Part shown: one piece after another, positions 1-9,575 of the stretch | Layout: each line of letters begins with the position of its first letter | Numbering within the stretch: position 1 is the first letter of the stretch | NCBI RefSeq assembly: GCF_003336425.1 | Contig: NZ_QEIO01000025.1 | Span: 1 to 64,000 of the forward strand | Source of the DNA: Marinitenerispora sediminis | GTDB lineage: Bacteria > Actinomycetota > Actinomycetes > Streptosporangiales > Streptosporangiaceae | DNA: 64,000 nucleotides | Reading direction: 5' to 3' | Notes under the pieces: generated by a model | Databases searched by the model: none | What the model was told of the DNA's origin: nothing | The model's input: the letters and a program-made list of their open reading frames with translations, nothing else | Translations under genes and position numbers: made by a program

Positions 1-96
1 CTGCTCCTCGGTGGAGGGCATCGTGGTGGTCTCCCAGGGTCGGCCCGGCCGGTCCGACCCTGGGAGACCACCACGATGCCCTCCACCGAGGAGCAG
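1..96. repeat. Near-perfect 96-nt palindrome at the left edge
   Basis: Bases 1-43 are the exact reverse complement of bases 54-96. The central 45-52 is itself palindromic, so only the 44/53 pair mismatches. The right arm covers the start codon and first seven codons of the ybjN gene, and the left arm begins on the first base of the window. A fold-back at a contig end is the simplest reading. A real hairpin hiding the ybjN start is the alternative. Confidence 0.9.
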
Positions 97-597
97 CGGG
101 CGAGCGCGATCGCCGCGATCCGGACCGCCCTGCGCGAAGCCGACCTGGAGTACGAGCAGCCGCACCCCGAGGCGTTCGTCGTCACCCTTCCGGGCCGGCG
201 CAAGCTCAGGACCCTGGTCCTGCTGAACGCCGGTCCGCACAGCCTCCTGGTGAAGACCTTCTTCTGCCGCCGGCCGGACGAGAACCACGGGGAGTTCTAC
301 CGCTGGCTGCTGCGCAAGAACACCGACATGTACGGCGTCGCCTTCGCCGCCGACGAGGTCGGCGACGTCTACCTGACCGGCCGTGTGGCGCTGGAGGGCG
401 TCACCTCGGCGGAGGTCGACCGGCTGCTCGGGTGCGTCCTCAGCTACTCCGACGACAACTTCAACGGCGCCCTGGAGCTCGGCTTCGCCTCCGCCATCCG
501 CCGCGAGTGGGAGTGGCGCACCGGACGCGGCGAGAGCGTCCGCAACCTGGAGGCGTTCCGCCACCTGATCGGCGGCCCGGTGGGCGGCGAGGGCTGA
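76..597 (+). CDS. YbjN-domain protein (Rv0487-like)
   Basis: This 173-residue soluble protein looks like the actinobacterial YbjN-domain family, small alpha/beta proteins resembling type III secretion chaperones, with no established enzymatic role. Features that support the family are the central hydrophobic strands around residues 45-60, the 'FYRWLLRKN' segment and the alternating acidic C-terminal half. In mycobacteria the homologue (Rv0487) lies between mshA and gpm1, and here gpmA follows directly on the same strand, so mshA probably lies just left of the window. The ATG at 76 sits inside the edge palindrome, so the upstream sequence and ribosome site cannot be trusted. No signal peptide or membrane segment is visible. 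Function is unknown. Confidence 0.75.
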   Translation: MPSTEEQRASAIAAIRTALREADLEYEQPHPEAFVVTLPGRRKLRTLVLLNAGPHSLLVKTFFCRRPDENHGEFYRWLLRKNTDMYGVAFAADEVGDVYLTGRVALEGVTSAEVDRLLGCVLSYSDDNFNGALELGFASAIRREWEWRTGRGESVRNLEAFRHLIGGPVGGEG

Positions 598-688
598 GCC
601 TTGCCGCCGCTCGGCGGTCCCGATTGGCATAGACCACTCCCGGACTCCGCCGCCGGGTGCCGGCGCCCGAGTCGCTAGGCTGGGCCCC

Positions 689-1435
689 ATGGGGACACTG
701 GTTCTGCTGCGACACGGCGAAAGCGTCTGGAACGCCGAAGGACTGTTCACCGGCTGGGTGGACGTCGACCTCTCCGAGAAGGGCGAGCAGGAGGCGCGCC
801 GCGGCGGCGAACTGCTGCTCGGCGCCGACTTGCGGCCCGACATCGTGCACACCTCGCTTCTGAAGCGCGCGATCCGGACCGCCAACATCGCGCTGGAGAC
901 CGCCGACCTGCACTGGCTGCCGGTCACGCGCTCCTGGCGCCTCAACGAGCGCCACTACGGCGCCCTCCAGGGCAAGGACAAGGCCCAGACCCGCGCCGAG
1001 TTCGGCGAGGAGCAGTTCATGGTCTGGCGCCGCTCCTACGACACCCCGCCGCCCCCGCTGCCCGACGACGACAAGTACTCCCAGGCCGGCGACCGCCGCT
1101 ACGCCGACCTCCCCCCGGAGCTCCTCCCGCGCACTGAGTGCCTGGCCGACGTCGTCGACCGCCTGCTGCCCTACTGGTACGACTCCATCGTCCCCGACCT
1201 CGCCGCCGGCCGCACGGTCCTCGTCGCCGCCCACGGCAACTCCCTGCGCGCCCTGGTCAAGCACCTGGACGGCATCGACGACGAGACGATCGCGGGCCTC
1301 AACATCCCGACCGGCATCCCGCTGGTCTACGACCTCAACGACGACTTCACCCCGCGCAAGACCGGCGGCGAGTACCTCGACCCGGAGGCAGCGAAGGACG
1401 CCATCGAGGCCGTGAAGAACCAGGGGAAGAAGTAG
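689..1435 (+). CDS. gpmA: 2,3-bisphosphoglycerate-dependent phosphoglycerate mutase
   Basis: This enzyme interconverts 3- and 2-phosphoglycerate in cytosolic glycolysis and gluconeogenesis. The N-terminal 'LLRHGES' motif supplies the phospho-histidine (His9). 'NERHYG' (about residues 89-94) and '[14 protein letters not shown]' near 180 carry the second active-site His and its surroundings. The length of 248 residues is normal for dPGM. It lies downstream of ybjN as in mycobacteria. There the PhoR/PhoP-type pair follows immediately, but here about 6 kb of accessory DNA intervenes. A strong hairpin terminator follows 30 bp after the stop. Confidence 0.97.
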   Translation: MGTLVLLRHGESVWNAEGLFTGWVDVDLSEKGEQEARRGGELLLGADLRPDIVHTSLLKRAIRTANIALETADLHWLPVTRSWRLNERHYGALQGKDKAQTRAEFGEEQFMVWRRSYDTPPPPLPDDDKYSQAGDRRYADLPPELLPRTECLADVVDRLLPYWYDSIVPDLAAGRTVLVAAHGNSLRALVKHLDGIDDETIAGLNIPTGIPLVYDLNDDFTPRKTGGEYLDPEAAKDAIEAVKNQGKK

Positions 1436-1468
1436 CGTCCTGGCTGATCAGGACAAGGCCGCCGACGG

Positions 1469-1506
1469 GGACGGGGGCGGTTCTCCGCGGAGAACCGCCC
1501 CCGTCC
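1469..1506. terminator. Bidirectional hairpin terminator after gpmA
   Basis: A perfect 18-bp GC-rich stem with a 2-nt centre lies between the convergent gpmA and glycosyltransferase genes. There is no T-tract, which is usual for actinomycete terminators. Confidence 0.75.
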
Positions 1507-1601
1507 GCCTGTTCCCACGCACGCGGCCGGGTAGCACCGGGTGGACCGGTACGGACCGGCACCGCGAATGCGGTCTGGCCCCACGGTGCTGGGCGCTACG
1601 G

Positions 1602-3191
1602 CTAGGTGTGGCTCCCCGACCCCGGGCGGTGGGTGTTGTCGGACTGCTGCCCGCGAAGATGGCGTTGTGTGTCCGTCCCCGTGTCCTCCTTCGGAGCCGG
1701 CACCGCCTTTTCGCCGGGTGACGTCGTGTTGCTGGCGGCGAGGAAGGCGGGAGGAGTCGCGGCAGGGGCGCTGTGCTGGGACTTCGATTCGCCCGTGGTG
1801 GACGTCTCGCGCTGTCCCAGGCTGGCTGCCCGGATGGCTGCGAGGTCGGAGGGCGCGGTGATGACCTGTTGCCGGGCGGAGTCGGACGTCGAGTCCGCCG
1901 TCGGCGGTGGGAGGGCCGCCATGACCTGACCGTTGGGTCCCTGGACGGTGTTGGCTGGAAGGTCGCCGGGGGACCGCCCGGCGGCGAGGGGGGTCTTCAT
2001 GGCGACGTCGACGAGGGCTTCGGCGCCGTGTGCCCAGGAGTAGTTGGCGAGGTGTTGGTGGGCTTGGGAGGCGGTCCTTTGGTACGCGGAGAGGTCGTCG
2101 TGGAGTTCGGCGATGTGCCGGGACCAGAGTTCGACGCGCTCGTCTCGGGGCGCGCCGAGATCCGGGACGATGGCGTGCTCGCCGACCGCGGTGGGAACCC
2201 GTCGAGGATCGGAGAAGAACTCCGCCGCGCCGCTTTCCTGGTTCACCAGCACCGGCACTCCGTGGCCGAGGGCTTCGGTGGCGACCATGCCGAAACCCTC
2301 GTGCTTGGAGGGCATGATGACGGCGTCCGCGGCTCGGACGTCGTCGATGATCTCCTGCGGGTTCTTGGTGAAGGGAAGGACGTGGATGACGCCGCGTCCG
2401 GCGATCTCGTCGAACTTGGCCTGTTCCTGGGCAAGCTGGGCTTGGTCGGCGCCGCGGATCGTGAGGCGGACGTCGTAGCCGTCCTGCCGCAGCTGACGCA
2501 TGGCCCACGCCGCGTCGTCAGCGCCTTTGATGGGATCGTTGGCCCGTCCAAGGAGCAGCAGGTTCAAGGGCTGGCCGTGAACCGCTGGGCGACGGGCGAC
2601 GAGTGAATGGATGTCCGTTCCCGGCACGAATTCGTGGGACGCGGGCCGCTGTTGGCTGTTTCTCGCTAGCCGCCGCACTTCATTGGTGAGGAGCGGTCCC
2701 ACCCCGACCGCGAGGTCGGCCTTCTCAAGGACCGCGAGCTCGATACCGGCGTGTTCGGGTCCCTTCAGGCTGCCCTTGACTTCAGCGAGTCGTTCCGGAG
2801 ACGTGTGGAGGAAATGCACAACGCGCGCATTCGGGTACCACTTCTCGCGCAACATCACTGCGGCCGGTCCGGAGAACCGTGAATGCCCCAGGATGAGGTC
2901 GAATGAATTCCTCTTCGGATTGGGTAACCCCAAGGTGCGAGGATGCCCCCGTTCGATGGCTTCCAGAAGTGCTTTTCTCTCTCCGCCGTCTTCGCCTGCG
3001 TAGGGGTTCCGAAGACGGATGATGCGGGCGTCTCCGTGGCCTTCCTCTCTGGCTGTGACCGTCAAAAGTGTCACGTCGTGTTTCTGTGAGAGTGCTTCGG
3101 TGAGCCGCTGGTTGAAAACGGGAACGCCCCCCAGGCCAGGGCCACTGACATCGGATACGAGGAGGATCCGGTACCTGTCGTCCGTGCTCAT
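1602..3191 (-). CDS. GT4-type glycosyltransferase with long Ser/Thr/Pro tail
   Basis: This is a probable retaining GT-B glycosyltransferase. The N-terminal Rossmann half opens with 'ILLVSDVSGPGLGGVPVFN', whose Gly-rich loop is typical of family 4. The C-terminal nucleotide-sugar half carries 'PSKHEGFGMVATEALGHG', containing the E-x7-E signature. The fold ends near residue 400. About 125 residues of low-complexity Ser/Thr/Pro/Ala sequence follow, without a membrane segment, so this is not an ordinary housekeeping GT4. Its start lies 6 bp after the stop of the upstream minus-strand gene, so the two form an operon. Codon use is visibly less GC-rich than in neighbouring genes, which fits horizontal transfer. 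Donor and acceptor are unknown. Confidence 0.75.
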   Translation of the reverse strand: MSTDDRYRILLVSDVSGPGLGGVPVFNQRLTEALSQKHDVTLLTVTAREEGHGDARIIRLRNPYAGEDGGERKALLEAIERGHPRTLGLPNPKRNSFDLILGHSRFSGPAAVMLREKWYPNARVVHFLHTSPERLAEVKGSLKGPEHAGIELAVLEKADLAVGVGPLLTNEVRRLARNSQQRPASHEFVPGTDIHSLVARRPAVHGQPLNLLLLGRANDPIKGADDAAWAMRQLRQDGYDVRLTIRGADQAQLAQEQAKFDEIAGRGVIHVLPFTKNPQEIIDDVRAADAVIMPSKHEGFGMVATEALGHGVPVLVNQESGAAEFFSDPRRVPTAVGEHAIVPDLGAPRDERVELWSRHIAELHDDLSAYQRTASQAHQHLANYSWAHGAEALVDVAMKTPLAAGRSPGDLPANTVQGPNGQVMAALPPPTADSTSDSARQQVITAPSDLAAIRAASLGQRETSTTGESKSQHSAPAATPPAFLAASNTTSPGEKAVPAPKEDTGTDTQRHLRGQQSDNTHRPGSGSHT

Positions 3192-3197
3192 CGGCGC

Positions 3198-4316
3198 TCA
3201 GAACCAGTACAGGCCGCGCAGCTCGTAACCGACCCCTGATTGCAGAGCGCGGGTGAGCCAGTATCCGTCGTAGTGGATCATCCCGGAAGATCGTCCGGGA
3301 TAGAGACGTGCCGCCAGCTCGTCCAGCACCTCGGCATAGAGGAGGGAGCGTGTCTTCGACATCACCAGTAGTGGGTTTGCCCCGTCCCACTGCGGCTGAG
3401 GTTCAGGTGCGACCGGGGTACGAGGAAGGCCGTCGCTGCGGAGGTGTTCCCGCCACGTAGCGGCTTCGTCCTTCAATTCCGTGAGCTCGGGGGAGTCTCC
3501 CCAGACGAGATGGCGCCCGGGATCGGCACCTGGAGCCTTTTCCCAGGCGACTTCGCGGTTGTCATCGTCCGCCAGCCGTACAAGGGTCGCTGCGGTTGGA
3601 AGGATGTCCCTGGAGACGGAGAAGTCTCGTGCCGCCCTGAGCTCCGCGTGCGAGGGGATGAGCTCGGCAGCCCGCCGAGCTGCTCGCCGGAGGTGTTCGT
3701 AGTGCTCGGCGAGGTCGGGACGGTCACTCACCTTGACGGACTCCCGCGCGATCCAAGGGGCCGTCCCCGGATGCGGCGTCGGTTCTCCCCCTGTTTCCGG
3801 GGACCGAAGAGCGTCTGCCACCTCGTGCAGCACAAGGCTGAGATCTGCGGCGTCGTCCCCGATGACGCAGGCGGGACGGCCGGGAGCCACCCGCGCATCC
3901 AGTTCGTACTGGATCCAGCCCATGTCCTTGTAGAGCGATCCGGGGAGGATGACCGAGGCGAATGGCGCGAGGCGGGAGAAGCCGTCGACGTCGATGAACT
4001 CGGTCCCAGGGTCGGCCTTGAACCGGGCTTCCCAATCCGCCGCGGCCTCACTGAAAGTAAGCGGACGGTCTTCCGTCGGGTGCCTGCGAGATATGACGTG
4101 CCGGGCGGGATCCGAGAGCCCACCAGCCTGTGGCGGATATGTCGGATCGTCTGCCAGTACGGATTCCAGGTCCAACCAGGCCCGGCGTCGGTGATCAGGC
4201 CACTTTCCTTCCTTTCGCCAAGAGTCGCCTCGCTGTAGCCACATCATCCGACCTGCGGCTGAGTACAGCCGCTCGTACTTTGCTGCCAGCGTGGAATTGT
4301 TCACCTGGACTTCCAT
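3198..4316 (-). CDS. Unrecognised 372-residue protein, operon partner of the glycosyltransferase
   Basis: I do not recognise a family. The protein is soluble, without a signal peptide or membrane segment, and rich in Trp, Arg and Asp. Aromatic-rich ends ('RMMWLQRGDSW' near residue 25 and a C-terminus in 'RGLYWF') flank a middle section with 'DVDGFSRLAPFASVILPGS' and 'MGWIQYELDARV', which read as folded alpha/beta. No P-loop, helix-turn-helix or zinc motif was seen. It is the first gene of the pair and probably provides the specific function of the unit. The ATG at 4316 lies just downstream of a weak acagg-type ribosome site. GC content is lower than in flanking core genes. Confidence 0.6.
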   Translation of the reverse strand: MEVQVNNSTLAAKYERLYSAAGRMMWLQRGDSWRKEGKWPDHRRRAWLDLESVLADDPTYPPQAGGLSDPARHVISRRHPTEDRPLTFSEAAADWEARFKADPGTEFIDVDGFSRLAPFASVILPGSLYKDMGWIQYELDARVAPGRPACVIGDDAADLSLVLHEVADALRSPETGGEPTPHPGTAPWIARESVKVSDRPDLAEHYEHLRRAARRAAELIPSHAELRAARDFSVSRDILPTAATLVRLADDDNREVAWEKAPGADPGRHLVWGDSPELTELKDEAATWREHLRSDGLPRTPVAPEPQPQWDGANPLLVMSKTRSLLYAEVLDELAARLYPGRSSGMIHYDGYWLTRALQSGVGYELRGLYWF

Positions 4317-4743
4317 CCTGTCTGTCTGTGCGCTGAGGATCGGCTGTGCGGAAGTTGAGGGACGAACCGCGCCGCAGTAGTCCCCGTTGTGTCGTGGCCG
4401 CCTTTGCCCTCCACCAGATCGGTGCCATCGACGTTCGACCTGCGGTTCGGGGTGTGGTTGCCTTCCGCCGGACTACATCCCCACCTGTGCCTGCCGCGGA
4501 CCAGGAGCACCCCCTCTTTCGAACCTCCGCCGCCGTGCCCATCCAGGCACATTTCCCACCGACCGGACATGGGACCGGACATCGGCGTTAGTGGCCTACA
4601 ACTCCGAAGAACCGGGGAAAAGTAACAGGGGACGGAGTAACAGGGGACGGAATCGTCCCAGGGGTGGTGACGCCCGGCGGATCGCCCCGCGTCAGGAAAG
4701 AGCGCCAATCCGCCAATCCGCCGGCCGGCAGGTGCGCCTGTCG
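4317..4743. other. Gene-free leader region of the glycosyltransferase operon with a tandem 15-bp repeat
   Basis: These 427 bp hold no convincing gene. The only distinctive element is an exact tandem duplication, 4621-4635 and 4636-4650 (unit agtaacaggggacgg). It lies about 300 bp upstream of the operon start and could be an operator or simple slippage. The sequence is less GC-rich than the core genome. Confidence 0.6.
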
Positions 4744-5055
4744 TCACGCCGCATAGACCTCGACCTTCCGCCCATCCGGATCAGTCAGCACATGCCGACC
4801 GGGCCCCAAGGGCGGTTGAACAGCCGGGCCGGCGACGGCGAACCCGAGCCGGAGCGTGCTGGTCGGCCGCCGCTCGCTGGCGGGATAGATCTCGAAGACA
4901 GTGCCGTCAGCGAGCACCGCGGCGTGGTGCAGCGGGCCGTGCCGGTGCTGTTCCACCGCGAACCCGAGACCGAGCGAGCGGTAGAACGTCACGCATTCCA
5001 CCATCCGTTCGGTGTAGATGACCAGGAGCGCGACGCGGGCACTTGTGGCCGGCAT
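4744..5055 (-). CDS. Short VOC/glyoxalase-family protein, probably internally deleted
   Basis: This is a vicinal-oxygen-chelate fold protein, recognisable from 'FYRSLGLGFAVEQHRHGP' in the first half and 'DPDGRKVEVYAA' at the end. Typical single-domain members have about 120 residues; this one has 103. The missing length lies between the 'LRLGFAVAG' strand and the 'DPDG' loop, where a helix and strand should be, so it may be non-functional. The ATG at 5055 is supported by a strong ggagggagga ribosome site. It lies at the boundary between the glycosyltransferase pair and the conjugative-element debris. No substrate can be assigned. Confidence 0.6.
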   Translation of the reverse strand: MPATSARVALLVIYTERMVECVTFYRSLGLGFAVEQHRHGPLHHAAVLADGTVFEIYPASERRPTSTLRLGFAVAGPAVQPPLGPGRHVLTDPDGRKVEVYAA

Positions 5056-5289
5056 GGTGGTCCTCCCTCCCCCGTACGAAAGAGGTTCCGCACCGGCGCA
5101 TGACAGTGGACGCCCAGTGCGCCGTGGGGCCGCACCCGGGGAGCGGCGTGCGCGGAACAGCTCGATATTCGGCCTTCGGAGGCAGGATCGCCGACACCTT
5201 GGCCGGTACCGGACAGACCAGCCGCGGAGGGGCTGCGGCTCCGGCGGCGGGCAGGTGGTTCCGCGAGACCCGCTGAAGGGAGGACGGCA

Positions 5290-6278
5290 GCTTCCCTTGG
5301 AGAGGTACTGCTCGTCGTGCGGCGCGAGGACGTACTGCCCGTCGCCCAGGCGGTTCGTCATGTCGGTGCCGACGTTGAGGCCGAGCGCCGCGAGTGTCAG
5401 CTCGTGCGTCCCGGTCCGCATCCGGGCAGCGATCGCCTGGATGGCGATGGTCTTGCCCTGGCCGACGTTGGTGACACGGCCGTCGTCGGTCAGTAGTGCC
5501 TCACCGGTGCGCTGATGGTCGATCCGCTCCTGCGAGCCCGGGGGTGGGGGAAGGGGGGCCGTGTTCGGAAGGAAAGTCGGGGGACATGATGGATCACGTC
5601 GGGGATAACCGGGTCGTCGGCGATGGCCTGGGCGGCGACGCGGATCGCGGCGGACAGCGCGGTGGACTCGGCGGCGGTCGGGCGCTGTCCGAGCCCGTGC
5701 GCGGTCGCCAGCAGGGCGTGCAGGAACCCGCTTCGGCGGCCGTTGATCTCCGCGCGCAGCCGCTCCTGCTCGGCGGGCGGCAGCGTGGGCAGCCGTCGGC
5801 CGAGCGGCCCGGAGTCCAGGGGGTTGATCCGGTCCAGGCCGCGGCCGATCCGTACGACCTGCCCGCCCATTTTCGACACGAGAGACGAGTACTCGCCCTT
5901 CACGTCGCCCGGGCACAGCATCTGGTAGCCCAGTCCGATGTGCCAGATCGCGAGCCGCTTGGTGATCGCGGACTTGCCGACGCCGGGCTGCCCCTGGATC
6001 CAGATGCCCGGGTTGGAGGTGATCCGGCCGACCCATCCGGCCGGATCCACGCACTGCAACTCCCCGGTCAGCAGGTCGTGGCCGAGCGGCACCCCCTCGA
6101 CCGGCAGCCCGCCGGGTTCGATCCACGGGTACAGGCCGGCGACCTGGTTGGTGGTGCCGATGTGCACGTGCCCGGTTTCCACGTGGCCGGTGCGTCCAGC
6201 CGCCGGCTGGGGCCAGCCGCGGCGCGGCGCGACCACCCGGGGGCTCAACCGCGGCCCGCTCTCGCTGTTGTTCGCCAT
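5290..6278 (-). pseudogene. Broken VirB4-like conjugation ATPase
   Basis: The first about 225 residues (from ATG 6278) look like the VirB4-type ATPase of actinobacterial integrative conjugative elements. They include a Walker A motif 'GQPGVGKSAITK', followed by 'CPGDVKGEYSSLV' and 'RINPLDSGPLG'. Homologues run to about 490 residues. Here the family-like sequence stops near 5600 ('DPVIPDVIHH') and the frame continues as unrelated sequence to a stop at 5490. In a second minus frame, roughly 5540-5290, a stretch beginning 'DHQRTGEALLTDDGRVT' resembles the tail of the same family, so a central deletion plus frame loss is likely. The start lies 13 bp after the SCO6880-like fragment, the usual order in these elements. 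Confidence 0.65.
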
Positions 6279-6291
6279 GCTTCCTGTCGTC

Positions 6292-7110
6292 TCAGATGTC
6301 GGCGGGGTAGATGCCGGCGATCCCCAGGCCCGTTTGGAAAGCGGCGGCCTGTCCGCCGCGGCAGAGCCGCAGCTTGAGCCGGGACTGGGCGGCGGCCTGC
6401 TCGACCTCGCGGCGCGCTTCGGCGAGCTGGCCGACCTCGTCCACGGTCGCGGTCACGAAGAACGAGAACTCCACCAGTCCCGCCCCTTGGGCCTCTTCCG
6501 CGGCGGCGCGGTGGGCGCGATCGGCGTCTGCTCGGTCGCGCGCCGACGGGTCGCGGCCGGTGCGCGACCGGTACATCTCCCGTGCGGCAGCGGAGTTCGC
6601 CTCACGCTCCAGCAGCTTGCCTGCCTGGTCGCGGGACAGGGTCCGGTACAGGATCGTCACCCGGCGCCGGTAGCGGCCCGGCGAGCACAGCGCCAGCAGC
6701 ACGTCATGGGAGACGTGCTGGCGGGGCGCCTCCACCAGGCACCAGGTCATCGAGTACATGTTCTCGTGCTGGTAGTAGTCCAGGTGCTCCTCGGCGGCCA
6801 CCGGCCCGGCATCGGCCCAGGTCAATGCGTCCCATGTCTCGGGGGCATCACTCGCCGCCTCAAGGGTGTGCGGATCGTAGGCCGATCGCACGATGCGCAC
6901 CAGGTCGGTGGCCGAGGCACGGCGCAGGACCTCGACCCCGGCCGCCGAGAGCGCGAGCCCGCCCAAGGTCCGCAGTGTCTCGGCCACGCCGTCGTCCAGC
7001 CGTCGGACCGTGGTCACTCCGCGCGCGGGGTCGACGGTGAGCGTGAGCCGGGCGGAGACGCGCGTGAAGGCGTTCGGCGCGGCCTCGATGACCTGGTCCA
7101 TGATCTCGTT
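6292..7110 (-). pseudogene. SCO6880-family conjugative-element protein, N-terminally truncated
   Basis: The reading frame resembles the C-terminal part of the SCO6880/PrgI-associated proteins found upstream of VirB4-like ATPases in actinobacterial conjugative elements. Recognisable pieces are 'WDALTWADAGPVAAEEH', 'YYQHENMYSMTWCLVEAP' and a basic coiled-coil around 'LEREANSAAAREM'. Homologues are about 490 residues and start with membrane segments; here only about 270 residues remain and the membrane part is missing. Open sequence continues to 7191, but the part beyond about 7130 reads on the opposite strand as a coupling-protein tail. A recombination junction therefore removed the N-terminus. 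Confidence 0.65.
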
Positions 7111-7137
7111 CACGAGGGCCGGGGCGTCGGGGTCGCG

Positions 7138-7452
7138 GCGCGTCGCGACTCCGCGTTCGCCGAGCGGATCTCCCGGCTCGTGGGTTCGCACTACGTGACC
7201 GAGGCGTCGGTCTCCGACGGTCGAGGGGGCCGGAGTGTGAGCCAGTCCCGGCGTCGTGAGCTGATACTGGACGTCTCCGACGTCCGTGAGATCAGGAAGG
7301 GGACCGCCCTGCTCTTCGCCACGTCGACGCGACCGGCGCTGCTCCGGCTGAAACCCTGGTACCGGACGCGGGACGCCGAGGCGATCGCCGCGGAGCAGCG
7401 TGCCGAGGAGGCGGGCATCGCCGAGCGCGCCGGCCGGAGGCTCGCGATGTGA
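7138..7452 (+). pseudogene. C-terminal fragment of a TraG/VirD4-like coupling protein
   Basis: About 100 residues on the plus strand match the end of conjugative coupling proteins (TraM-recognition/TraG C-terminus). They contain 'SRRRELILDVSDVREI', then 'GTALLFATSTRPALLRLKPW', a typical closing strand, and an Ala/Glu-rich tail. No start codon or upstream catalytic domain is present. It abuts the minus-strand SCO6880-like fragment tail to tail, so it reached this orientation by inversion or by recombination between element copies. Confidence 0.6.
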
Positions 7453-7508
7453 GTCCGGCGGCGCGCCCGGCCGGGTGGCGCCGGGGGCATGGCCGCGGCG
7501 AGCCGCGC

Positions 7509-7534
7509 GGGCCTGCCGACGGCATCGCAGGCCC
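7509..7534. terminator. Hairpin between coupling-protein fragment and phoP
   Basis: An 8-bp perfect stem (gggcctgc / gcaggccc) with a 10-nt loop lies 54 bp beyond the phoP stop. It is a plausible terminator for the phoR-phoP transcript. Confidence 0.45.
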
Positions 7535-7587
7535 CCGACCCGTCGGCTTCGCCGGTCGGCTCGCCCGGGCGGCCTCCGGACGGCGGG

Positions 7588-8273
<686 letters not shown>

Positions 8274-8277
<4 letters not shown>

Positions 8278-9452
8278 TGTGGGGCCTCCCGATGGGTGAT
8301 GTCAGCGGAGCGCTTCCGCTCCGGCCGCTCCGGTCGGGGCAGACGCAGCGTGAACGTCGAGCCCGAACCTTCCTTGCTCCACACCGTCACTTCGCCACGG
8401 TGGTGGGTCATGATGTGCTTGACGATGGCCAGCCCGAGCCCGGTGCCGCCGGTCGCCCGGCTGCGCGCGCCGTCGACGCGGTAGAACCGTTCGAAGATGC
8501 GTTCCAGGTCCTGCTGGGGTATTCCGATACCCTGATCCGCCACACTGATGTCCACGGTCCGGTCCGTGGTCTCGATCGTGACCGAGACACGGGTGCGCTC
8601 CGGGCTGTAGGACACGGCGTTGGCCACCAGGTTGCGCATCGCCGTCACCAGCATGCCCTCGTCGCCCATGACGACCGTGTCGGGCGCACCGCCGGAGACG
8701 AGCTCGATCTCCTTGGAGTCGGCGGCCATGCGTACGGCGTCCAGCGCCTCGTCGACGACGCTGCCGAGGTCGACCTCGTCGGGTTCCGCCAGCGGTTCGG
8801 CGCCCTGGATGCGGGACAGCGTGATGAGGTCCTGGATGACGCTGGTCAGCCGGGCCGCCTCCTGCTGCATGCGGCCGGTGAAGCGGCGTACCGCCTCCGG
8901 GTCGTCGCTCGCGTCGGCCACCGTCTCGGCGAGCAGCGACAGCGCGCCCACCGGGGTCTTCAGCTCGTGGCTGATGTTGGCGACGAAGTCGCGCCGCACC
9001 GCCTCGACCCGGCGCCGCTCCGTCTGGTCCTCGGCCAGCACGAGGACGAGGCCGGTGCCGCCGAGCGGGGCGACCCGCACCGCGAAGGACGTGGAGTCGG
9101 GGCCGAACTTGCGGACGGCCACCTCGATCTCGGTCTCGCGGATGACGCCGTCGCGGCGCACCTGGCGGGCGAGGGCCAGCAGGTCGGGGATGACCAGCTC
9201 CTCGCCCCGGACGATCCCGAACGCGCGCGCGGCCGAGCTCGCCCGCAGCACGCGGTCGGCGGAGTCGAGCACCACGGCCGAGGACGGCAGCGCGGCCAGG
9301 ACCTCGGCGATACCGGAGGGCAGCTCGGACTGCGGGGCGGGTGTGGGGGTACGGCCACGGCCCGCCTCGCTGATCCTGAACGCCAGACCGGCCGCGACAC
9401 CCGTCACGAGTCCGACGAGCCCGGCGAGGGCGGCGAGCAACTCCCCTTGCAC
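8274..9452 (-). CDS. senX3: Sensor histidine kinase PhoR/SenX3
   Basis: This is the membrane histidine kinase paired with the downstream regulator, controlling phosphate uptake genes. The order is a single N-terminal membrane helix (about 5-24), a PAS-like domain (about 45-145), a HisKA dimerisation domain with His162 in 'ISHELKTP', and a HATPase domain with N-box 'NLVANAVSYS', G1 'DQGIGIP', F-box 'FERFYRVD' and G2 'GGTGLGLAIVKH'. One short membrane helix with no extracellular loop is typical of SenX3/PhoR. That fits indirect phosphate sensing through PhoU and the Pst system. The 392-residue length is normal. Confidence 0.95.
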
Positions 9453-9512
9453 AGTCCGATCGTAAGCGGGCGGAGACGCCCGTTACCCGGTTGACCATGT
9501 GTTACAACCGGG

Positions 9513-9530
9513 GTTCGCGGAGAATTCACC
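9513..9530 (+). promoter_or_regulatory. PHO-box/RegX3-type direct repeat between phoR and phoU
   Basis: Two 7-mers, gttcgcg (9513) and attcacc (9524), start exactly 11 nt apart. This matches the spacing and consensus of PhoP/RegX3 half-sites (GTTCACC, N4, GTTCACC). Weaker gttac motifs at 9482 and 9501 extend the array. The position in the 123-bp divergent promoter region suits autoregulation of phoR-phoP and control of phoU. Confidence 0.5.
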
Positions 9531-9575
9531 ATTGCGTACGAAATGCTTCAGTTACCACCTGGGACGATGACAACC

